A stretch of DNA of 64,000 bases. It comes from Chrysomallon squamiferum (lineage: Eukaryota > Mollusca > Gastropoda > Neomphalida > Peltospiridae). Made by a program: the position numbers and the translations under genes. Shown in pieces: positions 1-12,129 of the stretch (its first letter is position 1; each line of letters begins with the position of its first letter). The notes under the pieces are model-generated. The model had not been told where the DNA came from. It worked only from the letters and a program-made list of their open reading frames with translations, and did not search any database. The DNA lies in contig CM022670.1 in assembly GCA_012295275.1 (NCBI GenBank), positions 35,951,801 to 36,015,800 of the forward strand, given 5' to 3'.

Positions 1-2239
1 GACAGCTGATAAAGTTAATAAAGAGAGCTTTTATTGACATTAAACATAACTTGACAAATAATTATTTATGTACAGCCGTTATTACCAGTTAACTGATGAT
101 GTTCGATCATGAACGTGTTTGTCGTAGGTTTTAGTAATTGTTATTAATTTTTATTAGAACTATGTACAGATCAGATAATTTCGAACAAAATGTATCAAAT
201 GTGATCTCTAAATATCATATACATCATCAAACCAATAAAATAATTTTTAAAAAGTCACAGATCTAAGGTTCATATACTTAATGCTTCATGTTATGATATA
301 TCATTCTGTTTCAAACTGAACATTTTATAATTAAAATAAAAAGTAAATACATAGATACACTCATATATATGAAAAAAGTTACCCAAAGACAGAGAGACAC
401 AGAGAGGCACAGAGACAGAGAGAACCTTCACCAACAAAAGAATCAAAAGTTAAAATATATACATATACAAAACAAACCAAAAAAACCCCAACAAAACAAC
501 AACCAACCTTTAAAGTAGTTGCCTAAACCAGCGTCAGGTAAACAACTCCAATTAAACAAAACATAGTTGTTGTTTGTACTTTGTTTTGTTTTGTTTTTAT
601 CGTGGAAGTAATTTAGCAGTAAAACAGTTTGGAAAATTAAACCTTTTTTGAAGACATTCCTTCGATGACGTCTGAAACTGGTCAGCTCGTACACGCCTAA
701 TCGCAAAACGAAAACTTTATAAAAAAAACACAAAAAAAAACCCACTCTCAAAAACCATTTACCTCACTGCTAGCCGAGTCAAATAGTTTAACAATGTAAA
801 AACATGTCCGATCACCGCTAGTCGTTTTCAATATTTCATAATCGACGCACAGAAGTACCGGTTTGTTGAAGTATACATAAACACTAGCGTGGCAAAAACA
901 AATTTACACTAAACAGGAAATAACGACACGAACCCCTACTTACAAAGGCTACATTGCGAAATAACTAAGCAACAATATATCCCCAATGATATTTTAATGT
1001 CCAGCCCAAATGTCCAATCCATTGGCTTTCAGAAACAATAATGAAATACAGAGGTGTATGTAAGCACACTCAAGTGAAGCGTAACAAATGATTATTTCCG
1101 ATAAGCATTTCCGTGTTATTTATCTTTGCAGTGAACCTGTGCAAAACAACTAGCTCCAGGCTGACAGACACGGGTATTTAATCCCTTTCTATATAACTAT
1201 CCTGGTACCTGTGCTAAGGTGAAGTCGGGGGTTGTGTCCATGTCAGGCGTGCTTGGACATTTTTTTTTACTTAGTTGCCTACCAAAAATTAATCAGGCCC
1301 ATACACTTTAGCCAAAATAAATGTAAAAATCAGAACTATCATAATAGTCGTCATTATTATAGCAATGGTAGTAGTAATAATAGAAGTTGTCTAATAGTAA
1401 TAGTAAAAGTATCAGTAGTAGTAATATTAGCAGGGGTAGCAGTAACAGTATTAGTAGTATGAGTAATAGCAGTAGTCGTAGTAGTAATAATAAATAGATA
1501 AATGTACACATTTTTAAAAATCACTTTGTACTTTAAAAGTTAAACAAAAGTTGACGTGAGACAAATAAATAAGCAACAAATTATATGTAATGTAAGAAAC
1601 TATTATAATAGTACATTTCATCTACGTTTCTACTTGGTAATGCTAAATATTACACAATAATAATAATCTACAAGTAACGGGTAACGACAAGCCAGGTTAA
1701 TTCAGAAATTGTTCGTTATCGTTATCGTCATCTTTTAGGCCAGATAGAAACTCAGATAGCAGTTTGAGAAACTGAGTCAACTGCAGTTCATTAAGAAAAA
1801 TCTGGTACGATAATCACATTCAACCGACGTTGGCGTTCTAGATTATCATAAGATAACAAGTTAAATGGCCTGATGCATAAAATTAGCTGATAATATGTTC
1901 TGTTTGAAACCTATCAGTGGTTGATTTCGTGCATGTTACCTGCATAACGACGAAAGAAACAATAATTATAATTTTTCGCCAACTTGGAGCAAGGAAAAAC
2001 AAAATATTATTATAAAATCTTAGAAGGAATATTTTTATCAGAGTTATTTCCCTTATTTCCTGTAACGTTTTGAAATAATTGCATGTATTTAATAATAATA
2101 ATAATAATAATAATTTAAAGAAACTGAAACAAATAAACAAACAAACCTAGCGAACAAAAATTTACTTTAGATTTTATAACGGTGCCTGGAAGGACCATAC
2201 AAAATTTTTTTTTTTTTTCATTATCATGAATTTAAATAA

Positions 2240-2286
<47 letters not shown>

Positions 2287-2619
2287 ATAGTCGGTGGTAG
2301 TAGTAGTAATAGTCGATGGTAGTATTTCTTTAAAAAAACCCACCAAAACAATAGCATAAAACTTAAATGTATTTCAATATTTGCAGTTTCAACTATTAAG
2401 AACTGTATTGTTTACATAATTTAATAAGGGCTGGATGCAGCAATAATAATAATAATATTATGGCCAGGAATTAATATCTTCTTAACCTCCGTTGAAAATG
2501 AAATGCAAGCAAACTTAATGCTTCATGATACGATATATCATTCTGTTTCAAATAAAACAATAATTTAAAGATTATAATTAAAATAAAAAGTAAATAAATA
2601 AATAAGATATCGTGAAAAC

Positions 2620-2663
<44 letters not shown>

Positions 2664-2773
2664 TAACTTAAAATAATAAAATTTAAAAAATGGAAAGAAT
2701 GAAAACAGACATTTAGAAAACAAGAAAACATTTTTTTTTTTTTTTTACACCTGGGCAGGGTAACTGATTACTT

Positions 2774-2810
<37 letters not shown>

Positions 2811-3589
2811 TTTGCAGTTCAGTTATAAAAATGAACGGACTGCAAATGCAAAAATGATAGCTCTGAAGAATCATGCAAAACGTACTGCATGAACGATCAT
2901 GTGATTGTTGTTTTTTTTAAACAAGAAAAATATATTATCAATGCTTCTTCCAGCAAGCTTATCGTGTGAGATTGAAACCATTTTGCAAGATACGTTTATT
3001 TTATTTATTTATTTATTTATTTATATTGTTTACAAATATAATTATTAAATTTTATGCTTTTTAAATTAGAGCTAATAAATCTGCTTAGAAATGTACATAA
3101 ATCTAATTAGGTCACGTATATCGTTTAATATTTAGCTATTAAATCGCTCTTAATGATTAAAATTAAAATCTACAATTTATTTTTTGTTTTTAGAAACTGA
3201 AACGAATAAGAATATTACATGCATAACAAATGAATTAAATAATTTAAATTGCTCTAAACGGAATAATTTCTCTCCACCAAACAAATCTACCATCGAACTG
3301 TTTTGCCGTTTAAATGCCTAGTTGCTTTAACATATTTAAAATAGTTAGCTAAATATAAGTATTGCTATATCATGGCTAGATCGTCAACCCTCGGTTAGTC
3401 GAATAACAGAACAGAAACCCTCAAACAAATCAGTAGTACTAAGGTTGAAAGTGTCTGAAGCTTTAAAGTACTAAGTAACAGCAAAAGTTTAACAATAACA
3501 TTTTCATGCACAAAATTTAGGAGACCTTCTTTTCGATCTGACAGTATCACTGCCGTAACTAATCGTGAGATTTCAGAAATAGTCCTATA

Positions 3590-3628
<39 letters not shown>

Positions 3629-5245
3629 CATATTTCAGTTTTAAAACGGTGTACACGGCTGACGTAGTAATGCCTGGAGACCAGGTTTTTTAAATTTTTA
3701 ATGGGTTACAAACGATCGACAAAAGGTTAATGGCGAAAACATGTCGAACTTGGATAAATAATGAAGTTCGTAAATTTGTTTCCGAAACATCTTTAAGATG
3801 AAATACGAAATAAAATCGATCCTTCTTACATGGCAATTTTTGTTCAGAGTATGAGCTATAGTAGCACAGAACTGTCTATTTCGGCTTGAGATGTGTAAAA
3901 CCGAGTACGAATCCGCTCCACCAGCTAGGATTGCAGCGTTCTTTGAAATCATAATAACGTGCCTTGGTAAAGAGTCAGTTACACCTCTTTATCTCAGTCA
4001 TCTTATCCTCAGACAGGACATTTAAAACATTTATTAATTTAAACATTGTCGGGTTTACAAATTCAACTGACAATAATAGTGCTGTAGAAAGGGAGTTAGG
4101 TAATCTGAAACGTTTCCAGTGTTGTATGTATTCCCTTTAGTATCATTAAAAAACCATAGATTTTTCGAGTTATTCGTAATTATTATTATTATTTTTTTTT
4201 CTGAAACTTATAAGAAATTGTAGATTTAAATAAATAAATAAATAAATAAATAAACAAAAACAAAAATAAACAAAAATTATTGTTAAAGCACCGTTAGTTC
4301 TATATAAATATTTGTTGTCTTGCAGCTGTAATTTTATTACACATTCTAACATTTCTTGTATTAACTTTTAAAACCCAGTCTTCATAATTATTAATTTAAT
4401 CAACTGGAGTTGAGTTTTTTGTTGTTGTTGTTGTTGTTGTTGTTGTTTTTTTTTTTTCTTTTTTTCTTTTTCTTACCAAATTAAAATTTGAGCCACATTT
4501 AGTAACATAAAAATATTTATACAAGATAATACTTACATTCTTCCTTATTGTTGAATTTTGAATTTATTTTTTTAATTCGTCAACATTTGGTTTCCCATCA
4601 CCTGAAAATAAACGGAAGTATTCGATCTCTGCAAAAGAGTTTTAATTTTCGCCATCTATCACGCACCTGGCTAATTTGGATATTTAGTTTTATATTTTTG
4701 GAATTTTTATTAAATTTTCTGGTCGGTCTATGTAAACTAAATAATTAAGCACGATAGAATGGCGTCTATTTTCTCAATTTGTTTTGTAAAATAATTTTAC
4801 CAATTACGTTTTTGAATCTTTATGTAGCATGGACCAACAGGGACGATAACTCGTAACGGAACAAATTGCATCTGCGGAAAAAATGGCTCCAGATTTCACA
4901 TATTTAATGGCTTCAAACTACATCTGAATATTCTTTTCTGTTGGGGAAAATTACCAGCTAGAAAAATTAGTATGTTATTCTTATAACAAATTATAATTTC
5001 AGTTACTAATCACGCATTTGCACCAAAATCATCCAGTTTGAAAAGTTTGATTAAGTTGAAAAAAATAGTTAGGAAAGGTGCAGTACTAAATATGAACAAT
5101 CACCCTTATTTTTATTAGTGTAAATCACTAAAAAAAAATAAATAAAAAAATCAAGAAATGGACGTAAAATTGGCGAATCTGGAAGTTTAAAACCCCGATG
5201 TGATGGTTTCCGAGCGTATACGGAAATTTCCGATGGAAATTCAAG
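1..5245. other. Gene-free AT-rich stretch with microsatellites
   Basis: I see no convincing exon here. Open frames are short or run through simple repeats. Repeats visible: (AGT)n at 2239-2330, (AAT)n at 2621-2663, poly-T then poly-A at 2731-2746 and 2776-2806, (TTTA)n at 2998-3023, (TAA)n at 3590-3626, (AAAT)n at 4226-4252, and (TTG)n plus poly-T at 4421-4458. A minus-strand open frame at 3698-3952 is not low-complexity but has no recognisable domain or splice signals. Confidence 0.6.
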
Positions 5246-5389
5246 ATGGCGGCGTCCGACGCCGGTTGTGTATACAAACTTTTAAACATATTCCTTTATG
5301 ACGCGATCAATTCTACAAGGATAATTAACGTGATTTTAAAAACTATGTCTTATTATCAATGCTTCGTCTATTCAGACGTCCAATACTGA
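5246..5389 (+). CDS. Possible short ORF / first exon in YY1-type ATG context
   Basis: The sequence CAAGATGGCGGC at 5242-5253 matches the YY1 element that often overlaps the start codon of TATA-less genes. The ATG at 5246 opens a 47-codon frame that starts MAASDAGCVYK and stops at 5387-5389. The surrounding bases are richer in C and G than their neighbourhood. I recognise no family. It may be a first coding exon spliced at an internal GT, a 5' UTR, or chance. No downstream exon could be matched. Confidence 0.2.
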   Translation: MAASDAGCVYKLLNIFLYDAINSTRIINVILKTMSYYQCFVYSDVQY

Positions 5390-5467
5390 GTAGAAATTAC
5401 TGCAAAAGTTCGAAACATTTGTATTTGGTAACTTTGACGTCGTTATATCATCTTGTATCTGTTTATA

Positions 5468-5498
<31 letters not shown>

Positions 5499-5544
5499 TC
5501 CGAATATTGTTACGTTGTCAGCAAAAAAAAAAAAAAAAAATACC

Positions 5545-5576
<32 letters not shown>

Positions 5577-5977
5577 TTTCGCAGACATTGGCACGTAAAT
5601 ATGAAGATGACTATTCTCATCAATGTTGACACGTTACTCTGACAAAACTCCATAGCGGACAGTTCTGAGTTCGTTGTTGTAAAATAATACTTGAAACCAT
5701 TATAATTCTTTTTTTTTAATAATATTTATTTCCATTTTCAATGCATGAGAGGTCATATTTATATATAAAAAGCAAATTAATCACGTGTTATTTGAATGAT
5801 TGCCCTGATAAATTCATCATAGTACTTGATAACATATTTTGCACAGAAAATTGAAACTTTTTTTTTTTTTTAAACGTCCGTCAATTTTTCACTCTTTTTC
5901 GTTAAAACACAAAGCATTCATCTTCTAAAACCTGTATTATTATGTAAGCAAACAATAAGTTTCCTATCTGAATATAA

Positions 5978-6009
<32 letters not shown>

Positions 6010-6473
6010 TTGGTCCATGCTACTTTATAAAGGTGTTTTAAAGATATACGAATTTAGGATCCAAATGGATACCTGACGAAATAAAATACCAGTTTTTAAA
6101 ACCTTGCTATTTTTTACCTTTACTTCTGCTGGAGCTACACTCAGATTCAAGTCTCTTTCCCTTTTGCAGACTTTGCAAGCCCAGATCCGGCCTTGCAACC
6201 AAGACTGTGCTAAGGACTAATGCGAATTCTGCGCACGGACCGGAAAAAAACAGCCATCTACATTTTCGGGTATTAACGTCAAAGCAAGCAGAAGTACTTA
6301 GTAGCCTTCATTCTGTAATACTGAGGAAACATTTCACAGCAAACACATCCTTTAGATTTAATATTTATTTATTTGACCTGAAAAATTGATGAAAATACGG
6401 ACTGGTCAGACTGCTGAAGTACGACGGACATACTCCGTTAATATAAATGCCAGCAATAAATGTTTTATTTATT

Positions 6474-6528
<55 letters not shown>

Positions 6529-7223
6529 TTTTTTTTTTAGTTGTACCAATTTTTTTTTATTCTTTCTTTTCTTCTTCTTTTTTTTTTTTTTTTTTTTTTT
6601 TTTTTATTTTATTTTTTATTTATTTATTTTTACGTTTTGTTTTTTATTCTTTCTTCTTTTATTTGTTTTATTTTATTTTATTTTATTTTATTTTATTTTA
6701 TTTATTTACTTTGCGCTTAATCTTTTTGCTTGTTTTGTTTTGTTTTTGTTTTTGTTTTTTGGGGGGTATTTTTGAAAATCGTATCTTGACATGTTTTTGT
6801 TCGTTAGTTAAGTTTCTCACAGTCTGTCAGAGCTAATAAATTACTTCAACACGTTAAAACCTATTAATCTGACATTGGTATAAAACACCGAATTCGTTAG
6901 TCAAACTGTACTCCAATAAACAGGACAAATACAGCGTAAATCTCTTTGCACAATTCATTATTCCACCGATTTATTTATTATTTATTTGTTACCAGACGTA
7001 AAAAAAACTGAACTGACAGCCGATTTAACATTTCGGTTTTATTCGTACGTAAACACTTTATCAGTAACCATGTACAAGTGTCTGCTGGATCTTGGCATGC
7101 CATTTCCCCGTGGTTAGTTTACAAATGTTTTCCTATCTCTGGTAAGGTGCTACCATATCAGAGATTTCTTTCAGCATATTTAGAAAATGGTGGCAGCGGA
7201 TTTCCTGTCTTGTGGAATAAAAG

Positions 7224-7254
<31 letters not shown>

Positions 7255-7945
7255 AGAACAACAACAACAATACCAACAGAACAACAGCTACAAAAACAAC
7301 AATATGAAAAAAAAAAAAACAAAAACATCAATAATAATAACCAACTACAGCAACAACAACAGCAACAAATCTTACGCCATTAATTAGAAAAAAGGTCATA
7401 AAAAATTAAGTACAATCCACTCGTTGGAAGAACTTGACAGACGACAAATGCAAGCTGAATTTTACGATGACAAAGACAACGTTTCATTCTTTAACATTTC
7501 CCTGTAAATGCACGTGTGATATTTGTCATGATCATCGCGAAAATTGTAAAGTTTCATTAGACGACGAACGAAATTAATGTGGTGTTTGTCTCTTTGAAGG
7601 ACTATTGACATTTACAATACGCTGTGTTTATTTATTATCTAGTTCTCCCCAGTTACGAATTAGAAGAACTGTAACTCCTGATGTACACCTTCACTCGGTT
7701 TAAGGAGACACATTTTATAATTATAGGAATTAAATGAATGTGGTTTGAACCACAGTAAGTAAATATATTAATAAACAAACTGACTAAAGAAGTAACTTAA
7801 AATACGTACATACACACATACATACGTAGTTATATATATACCTACATACATACATACACACAAACAAGTAACTTAAAATACGTACATACACTCATATATA
7901 CGTACTTACATATATACATTCATACATACACACACATAACTACAT

Positions 7946-7980
<35 letters not shown>

Positions 7981-8457
7981 CACACACGCCAACATACACA
8001 CATACATAGACAGTGACTTCCAAAACTTAATGATCTCTGGCCGAAAATACATCTAATAATAATAAAGCACATTTAGTGAAACGGGCGCATACTTTCGTAA
8101 AATATTAAAATATAGCTGCATTATGTTTATTGCATATGTTTAGTTCAATAGGTTACGTAATGTTAACAATAAAATATGCTGGTATACAGTCCGTCATTTA
8201 GAAGTGACACTTTTATAACTGAAAATCAAAAAAACCACCGACGACGTTTTAAAGTGTAGCTTTCGTAATACTAAGTAATAAACAATCATATTTTGCAAAC
8301 TTCCAAGTTCGTTTTTTTTTTTTTTTATTTTATTGTGGGTCCCGTACGAATATAATCGATAACGAAACGAAACGTAATAAAACAAAAAGAGTCATGACGT
8401 CACTGCGAACAGGACAGGCCGATTTACACCAATTTTCACAAGACAACAAAAACCTAC
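5390..8457. other. Gene-free stretch with dense simple repeats
   Basis: No gene seen. It contains (TA)n at 5465-5491, poly-A with (TAA)n at 5522-5575, poly-T at 5981-6003, a long ATTT/ATT/T/TTTTA composite at 6464-6765, poly-A with (AAC)n at 7208-7375 and a CATA/CA/TA tract at 7800-8010. The 100-129 aa open frames here are translations of these repeats. Confidence 0.6.
6464..6765. repeat. Composite ATTT/ATT/poly-T/TTTTA microsatellite
   Basis: About 300 bases of successive simple motifs: (ATTT)n, then (ATT)n, then long T runs, then (TTTTA)n, then TTTTG-type units. It makes the spurious 129 aa Tyr/Phe/Ile-rich open frames in two overlapping reading frames. Confidence 0.95.
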
Positions 8458-8570
8458 CAATCCACCACGTACGCGATGACGTCATAACCCAAGGGGTAAA
8501 ATGGCGGTATTCATATTTTTTTTGTGGAAGTCTTATTTTGCTATCATACTTTGTTAGAGCGATGGTAAGT
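8458..8570 (-). repeat. Dispersed CRE-containing repeat, copy 1
   Basis: Read on the minus strand this begins CATCGCTCTAAC, passes through CCGCCATTTTACCCC and reaches a perfect TGACGTCA (8477-8484) followed by TCGCGTACG. The same order of motifs, with a short indel, is found on the plus strand at 11408-11515. A second perfect TGACGTCA lies at 8395-8402, just outside. TGACGTCA is the full cAMP-response element. Whether this is a mobile repeat or a regulatory module is unknown. Confidence 0.4.
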
Positions 8571-8644
8571 GGCCCAAAGCTATAAAACAGTGCCGCGAAA
8601 GTATATAGTATATTATTCCTACTATAAAACAACCATATAAGCCA

Positions 8645-8675
<31 letters not shown>

Positions 8676-9300
8676 TATAGTAATAATAATAATAATAATT
8701 CAAGTGTTTTTTACTCCATCACTGTGTGTGTGTTGTTTGAGATGTTTGTTTGTTGGGTGTGTAATGTATTGTGTGATGTGTTTGTGTAGCTAATGTTGTT
8801 TGAGATGTTTAATTTTGTTGGGACTGCAAATAGAAAACAATTAATCAGTGAATTTTATTTTTGAATATAAACAAACTTAGTTTTTAGCAATTTTAAATAA
8901 GATGGCTGTGTTCCGTATATATGTACTTATGCATGCATCTGTGTGCCTATATATGTATGCGAATGTACATAAGTGTGTGTGTGTGTGTGTGTGTGTGTGG
9001 TATGAAAAAGGGATATTTAATACTTAATATTTCATTTTTATTGTTCATTTAAATATTGTAAAATGGATTGGATGTCTTTTTTTTTTTCTTCTCTTGTTTT
9101 TATTTTTTGTGTGAGTATATGTATGCGTTTGGGGAGGAAATGCCAACATAAATCAGACTTTAAAAACACCTTTCTTTAGTTAGCACCATTATCGTATTTT
9201 AAATAGTTTTATCTTGTCGTAATATATCTTCTTATGCAGCTGATATTTTTCAGTTTATAGGCGGTAGGCTTAATCTGTGTGAATGTATGGGTGGGTATAC

Positions 9301-9338
<38 letters not shown>

Positions 9339-9510
9339 GTCTATATGTCAATCAGTGATGGATATAAATAAACTGAAAGAGGAAAAGTAAAAAGAAAATT
9401 TAAATAACACTTTTACTTTCGATGTTATTAGTTTTTTTTTGTGTTTGTTTATTTACTGAAGGTTTCAAGTACTGTCTTTTCAAAACGTAATACTGAAAAC
9501 AAATACTTTT

Positions 9511-9542
<32 letters not shown>

Positions 9543-10080
9543 TGTATGGATATTTTTATGTATATTTCTGAATATAACAAAATTGTTATTACAGATATAT
9601 GACGTTCCTAATCTTATGTAATGTACAATTAAGACTAATAATAATAACAATAACAACAACAAAAGCAATGAAAATAATTTAAAATACAGCTAACTACTGC
9701 TCCTGCTATTACAACAACAACAACAACACCAAAGATAATAATAATATTAATAATAATTATAATAATCATGACGACAACAACCACAACAACAACAATAACA
9801 AAAATAATAACACGCAAATAAGTTTATTTTCTTATTATTTTTATTTTTTTCATTTATTTATTTTTTTATTTTTTTTAAAAGAAAGTTACGGCAAATGTAA
9901 TCTAATCTACACAAAATCTCCAACATTTTTATTTTTTTTTTTTTTATTTTATTTTTTTTATAGTTATCGGTCCTCATAAATCTGGCAAATATCTTTTGTT
10001 AATTTTGTTTAAAATCTACTGTGTAAGGCAACTATGCGAGTGTTTGACTAGTCCACACGTCTATCGCAGTTTAATGCAGT
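8571..10080. other. Gene-free stretch with microsatellites
   Basis: No gene seen. Repeats: (AAT)n at 8646-8699, (GT)n at 8971-8999 and 9300-9331, poly-A at 9511-9542, and an AAC/AAT composite at 9637-9820 that yields a spurious Val/Ile-rich minus-strand frame. Confidence 0.6.
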
Positions 10081-10112
10081 TTATCTGACAAGACCAGGAT
10101 TTGGGGCCGTTG

Positions 10113-10150
10113 TATATAATCAGACTCGGCTCGTTATTAGACTCCAGTCG
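10113..10150 (+). promoter_or_regulatory. Possible TATA promoter of the 10.2 kb candidate gene
   Basis: A TATATAAT motif at about 10113-10120 is followed, 25-35 bases later, by a candidate start region around 10143. The stretch is richer in G and C than its flanks. The first candidate ATG (10195) is about 50 bases further on. A short upstream frame begins at ATG 10168 and stops after seven codons. This is inference from spacing only. Confidence 0.3.
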
Positions 10151-10194
10151 TTACGGAGGCCGTTGACATGGGTCTGAAACTAGAGTCGTGAAAA

Positions 10195-11144
10195 ATGAAA
10201 GGTTTGGAAAGACCAGCGATGGAGAAAGAAAGCAGATTAAAAGAAGGAAGGTAAATGAAGTTAAATTTTTAAACATTGATTGATAAGTATATTTGAAAAG
10301 ACGTTAAGTGACGCTGTTTGAGCGTTTTCTTAAAAAAAAAAAAAAGGGGGTAAAAAAGAAACAGTTGTTTTGTTATGTTGGAGTGTGTTTGTTGTTGTTG
10401 TTATTTTAAAATAAAGCACCGGGTAATTCTAGAGAATTTGAAAATGAGAAGACAATTAATTTTAAATTAAAAAGTATAATAATAATAATAATAATACAAT
10501 AGCTAGATTTTTGTATGCAGTAATAAATATTAGACATTTTCTGTAAGTATTTAAAAAAACAAATCGATGACTTTGTTAAAATTATGTTAAATAATTATAT
10601 ATAAGTACGTACATAATTATGTATGTGTGTATATCTGTACCTATGTATTTATTTATGTACCTATCTAGCTATGTGCATATGTATCGATAGATAGATAGAC
10701 AGATAGATAGAGAGAGATAGATAGATAGATAGGTAGGTAGGTAGGTAGGTAGATAAGTAGATAGATATATAGATAGATGTGTATATTAGTCGATTTTTCA
10801 AGTATTCTGATCTTTATTTTCTAAAACGATAATAATTCACTTACGTTTTACCTCCGATTGGGCTACATTTCGGTAGCTGATTTCCATCGCAATTAATAAC
10901 CAAATGCATTTGGTAAAAAGAAATAATAATCTGCAATCCCTTTGAATCTTGAATAAATATTAATATTATTTGTTTCAGTAATTTTAGCTTTTCAAAGAAA
11001 AGACTCAGAGCAAGACAAAAATAAATTTTTAATCTGCAGTATCTTTAAATCATGAATGTATCTTATTTGTTTCAATAAGTTTAGCTTCTTGAGGATACGT
11101 CTTGAAGCTAGAAATAGTTCTTTAAATTTGTGCATGTAAACGTG

Positions 11145-11201
<57 letters not shown>

Positions 11202-11857
11202 CTAGGTATGTATGTATGTATGTGTGTATGTATGGTTTCGATTTACAGCATTAGTTTCTCCAGATTCCCCCTCTTTTTCCATCGACTAGATCCACATATT
11301 TGCTCGTGATATTAAACGCCATATGGTTCTAGGATATATATATGTTGTAGTCTGTTTGCACCGAATTGATTTATACTTCCAAGTTATCGTTTTATCGTTT
11401 TATGCGATCTGTCATCGCTTATAAAATAATACTGTTACAAAACATTTGAAAGCCGCCATTGTATCCCAAGACGAATGGATTTGTGACGTCACCTCGTACA
11501 TGACGCAATAACAGTTATATTTTTCTAACCAAACTAGAAGAAGATTAAGAGCAAATATTCTGCCCTGTTATTTATTTTATTTGTTTATTTATAATATATC
11601 AACAATAATAATTAAAAATTAATTATCTCTTACAGAACATAATATTTAGACTATTTTTCTTTTCGGACCGTCATAGGTACTCTTTAATAACACTTAAACC
11701 AATCTGATGTAATTATTTCACCATCATCATCATCATCACATTTTAATATATTTTAACTGTTATCAACATCACGATCGTTATTAGTTCTAACATATTCAGT
11801 ATCATTCATTATTATAACCATTGCCATCTACATTCTTCTTCTTTCTTCTTCTTCTTC

Positions 11858-11894
<37 letters not shown>

Positions 11895-12129
11895 TACTAC
11901 TACTACTACTACTACTTCTGTTCTTCTTCTTCTTCTTCTTCATGGTGTTGCTGATGACGATGTTGTTTTTGTTACTTCTAGTCTAAAGCTGCTGACGAGA
12001 CAGGTGTCACGTGTTTACCGTCAACGAACCAAATCCAGTTCTTCTTTCATCGTATCCGCCTCCGATGTTTCTGACGATTTAAATCGACAAGTAACGACAT
12101 CGGCGACAGCGTCAACATCAAACAAGACT
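10195..12129 (+). CDS. Candidate two-exon start of an unrecognised gene
   Basis: Exon A is 10195-10250: it starts ATG AAA GGT and ends in phase 2 at a GTAAAT donor. Exon B is 11982-12129: it follows a pyrimidine-rich acceptor ending TTCTAG, enters in the matching phase, and ends in phase 0 at a GTAAGT donor. Joined, they give about 68 residues, rich in Ser, Thr, Lys and Arg, with no domain I know. Base composition of exon B (GC-rich codons, no repeats) resembles the real exons elsewhere in the window. The continuation is not found. A terminal-exon-like frame at 16616-16682 (codes RLEAELENSTENTSKRQAQYN then stop) needs phase 2, so at least one intervening exon would be missing. It could be a non-coding transcript or chance. 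Confidence 0.3.
10685..11232. repeat. GATA/GTAG and GT/GTAT microsatellites
   Basis: (GATA)n grading into (GTAG)n at 10685-10770, and (GT)n followed by (GTAT)n at 11144-11232. Both lie in the putative intron between the two candidate exons. Confidence 0.9.
11408..11515 (+). repeat. Dispersed CRE-containing repeat, copy 2
   Basis: It begins CATCGCTTATAAAAT, passes CCGCCATTGTATCCC (11454-11468) and reaches GTGACGTCACCTCGTAC. It matches the minus strand at 8458-8570 in motif order and in about 13 of 15 bases over each of two blocks. See copy 1. Confidence 0.4.
11835..11945. repeat. TTC / TTA / CTA / TTC trinucleotide composite
   Basis: Successive (TTC)n, (ATT)n, (ACT)n and (TTC)n runs just upstream of candidate exon B. 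The pyrimidine-rich end lies near the acceptor of that exon. Confidence 0.9.
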
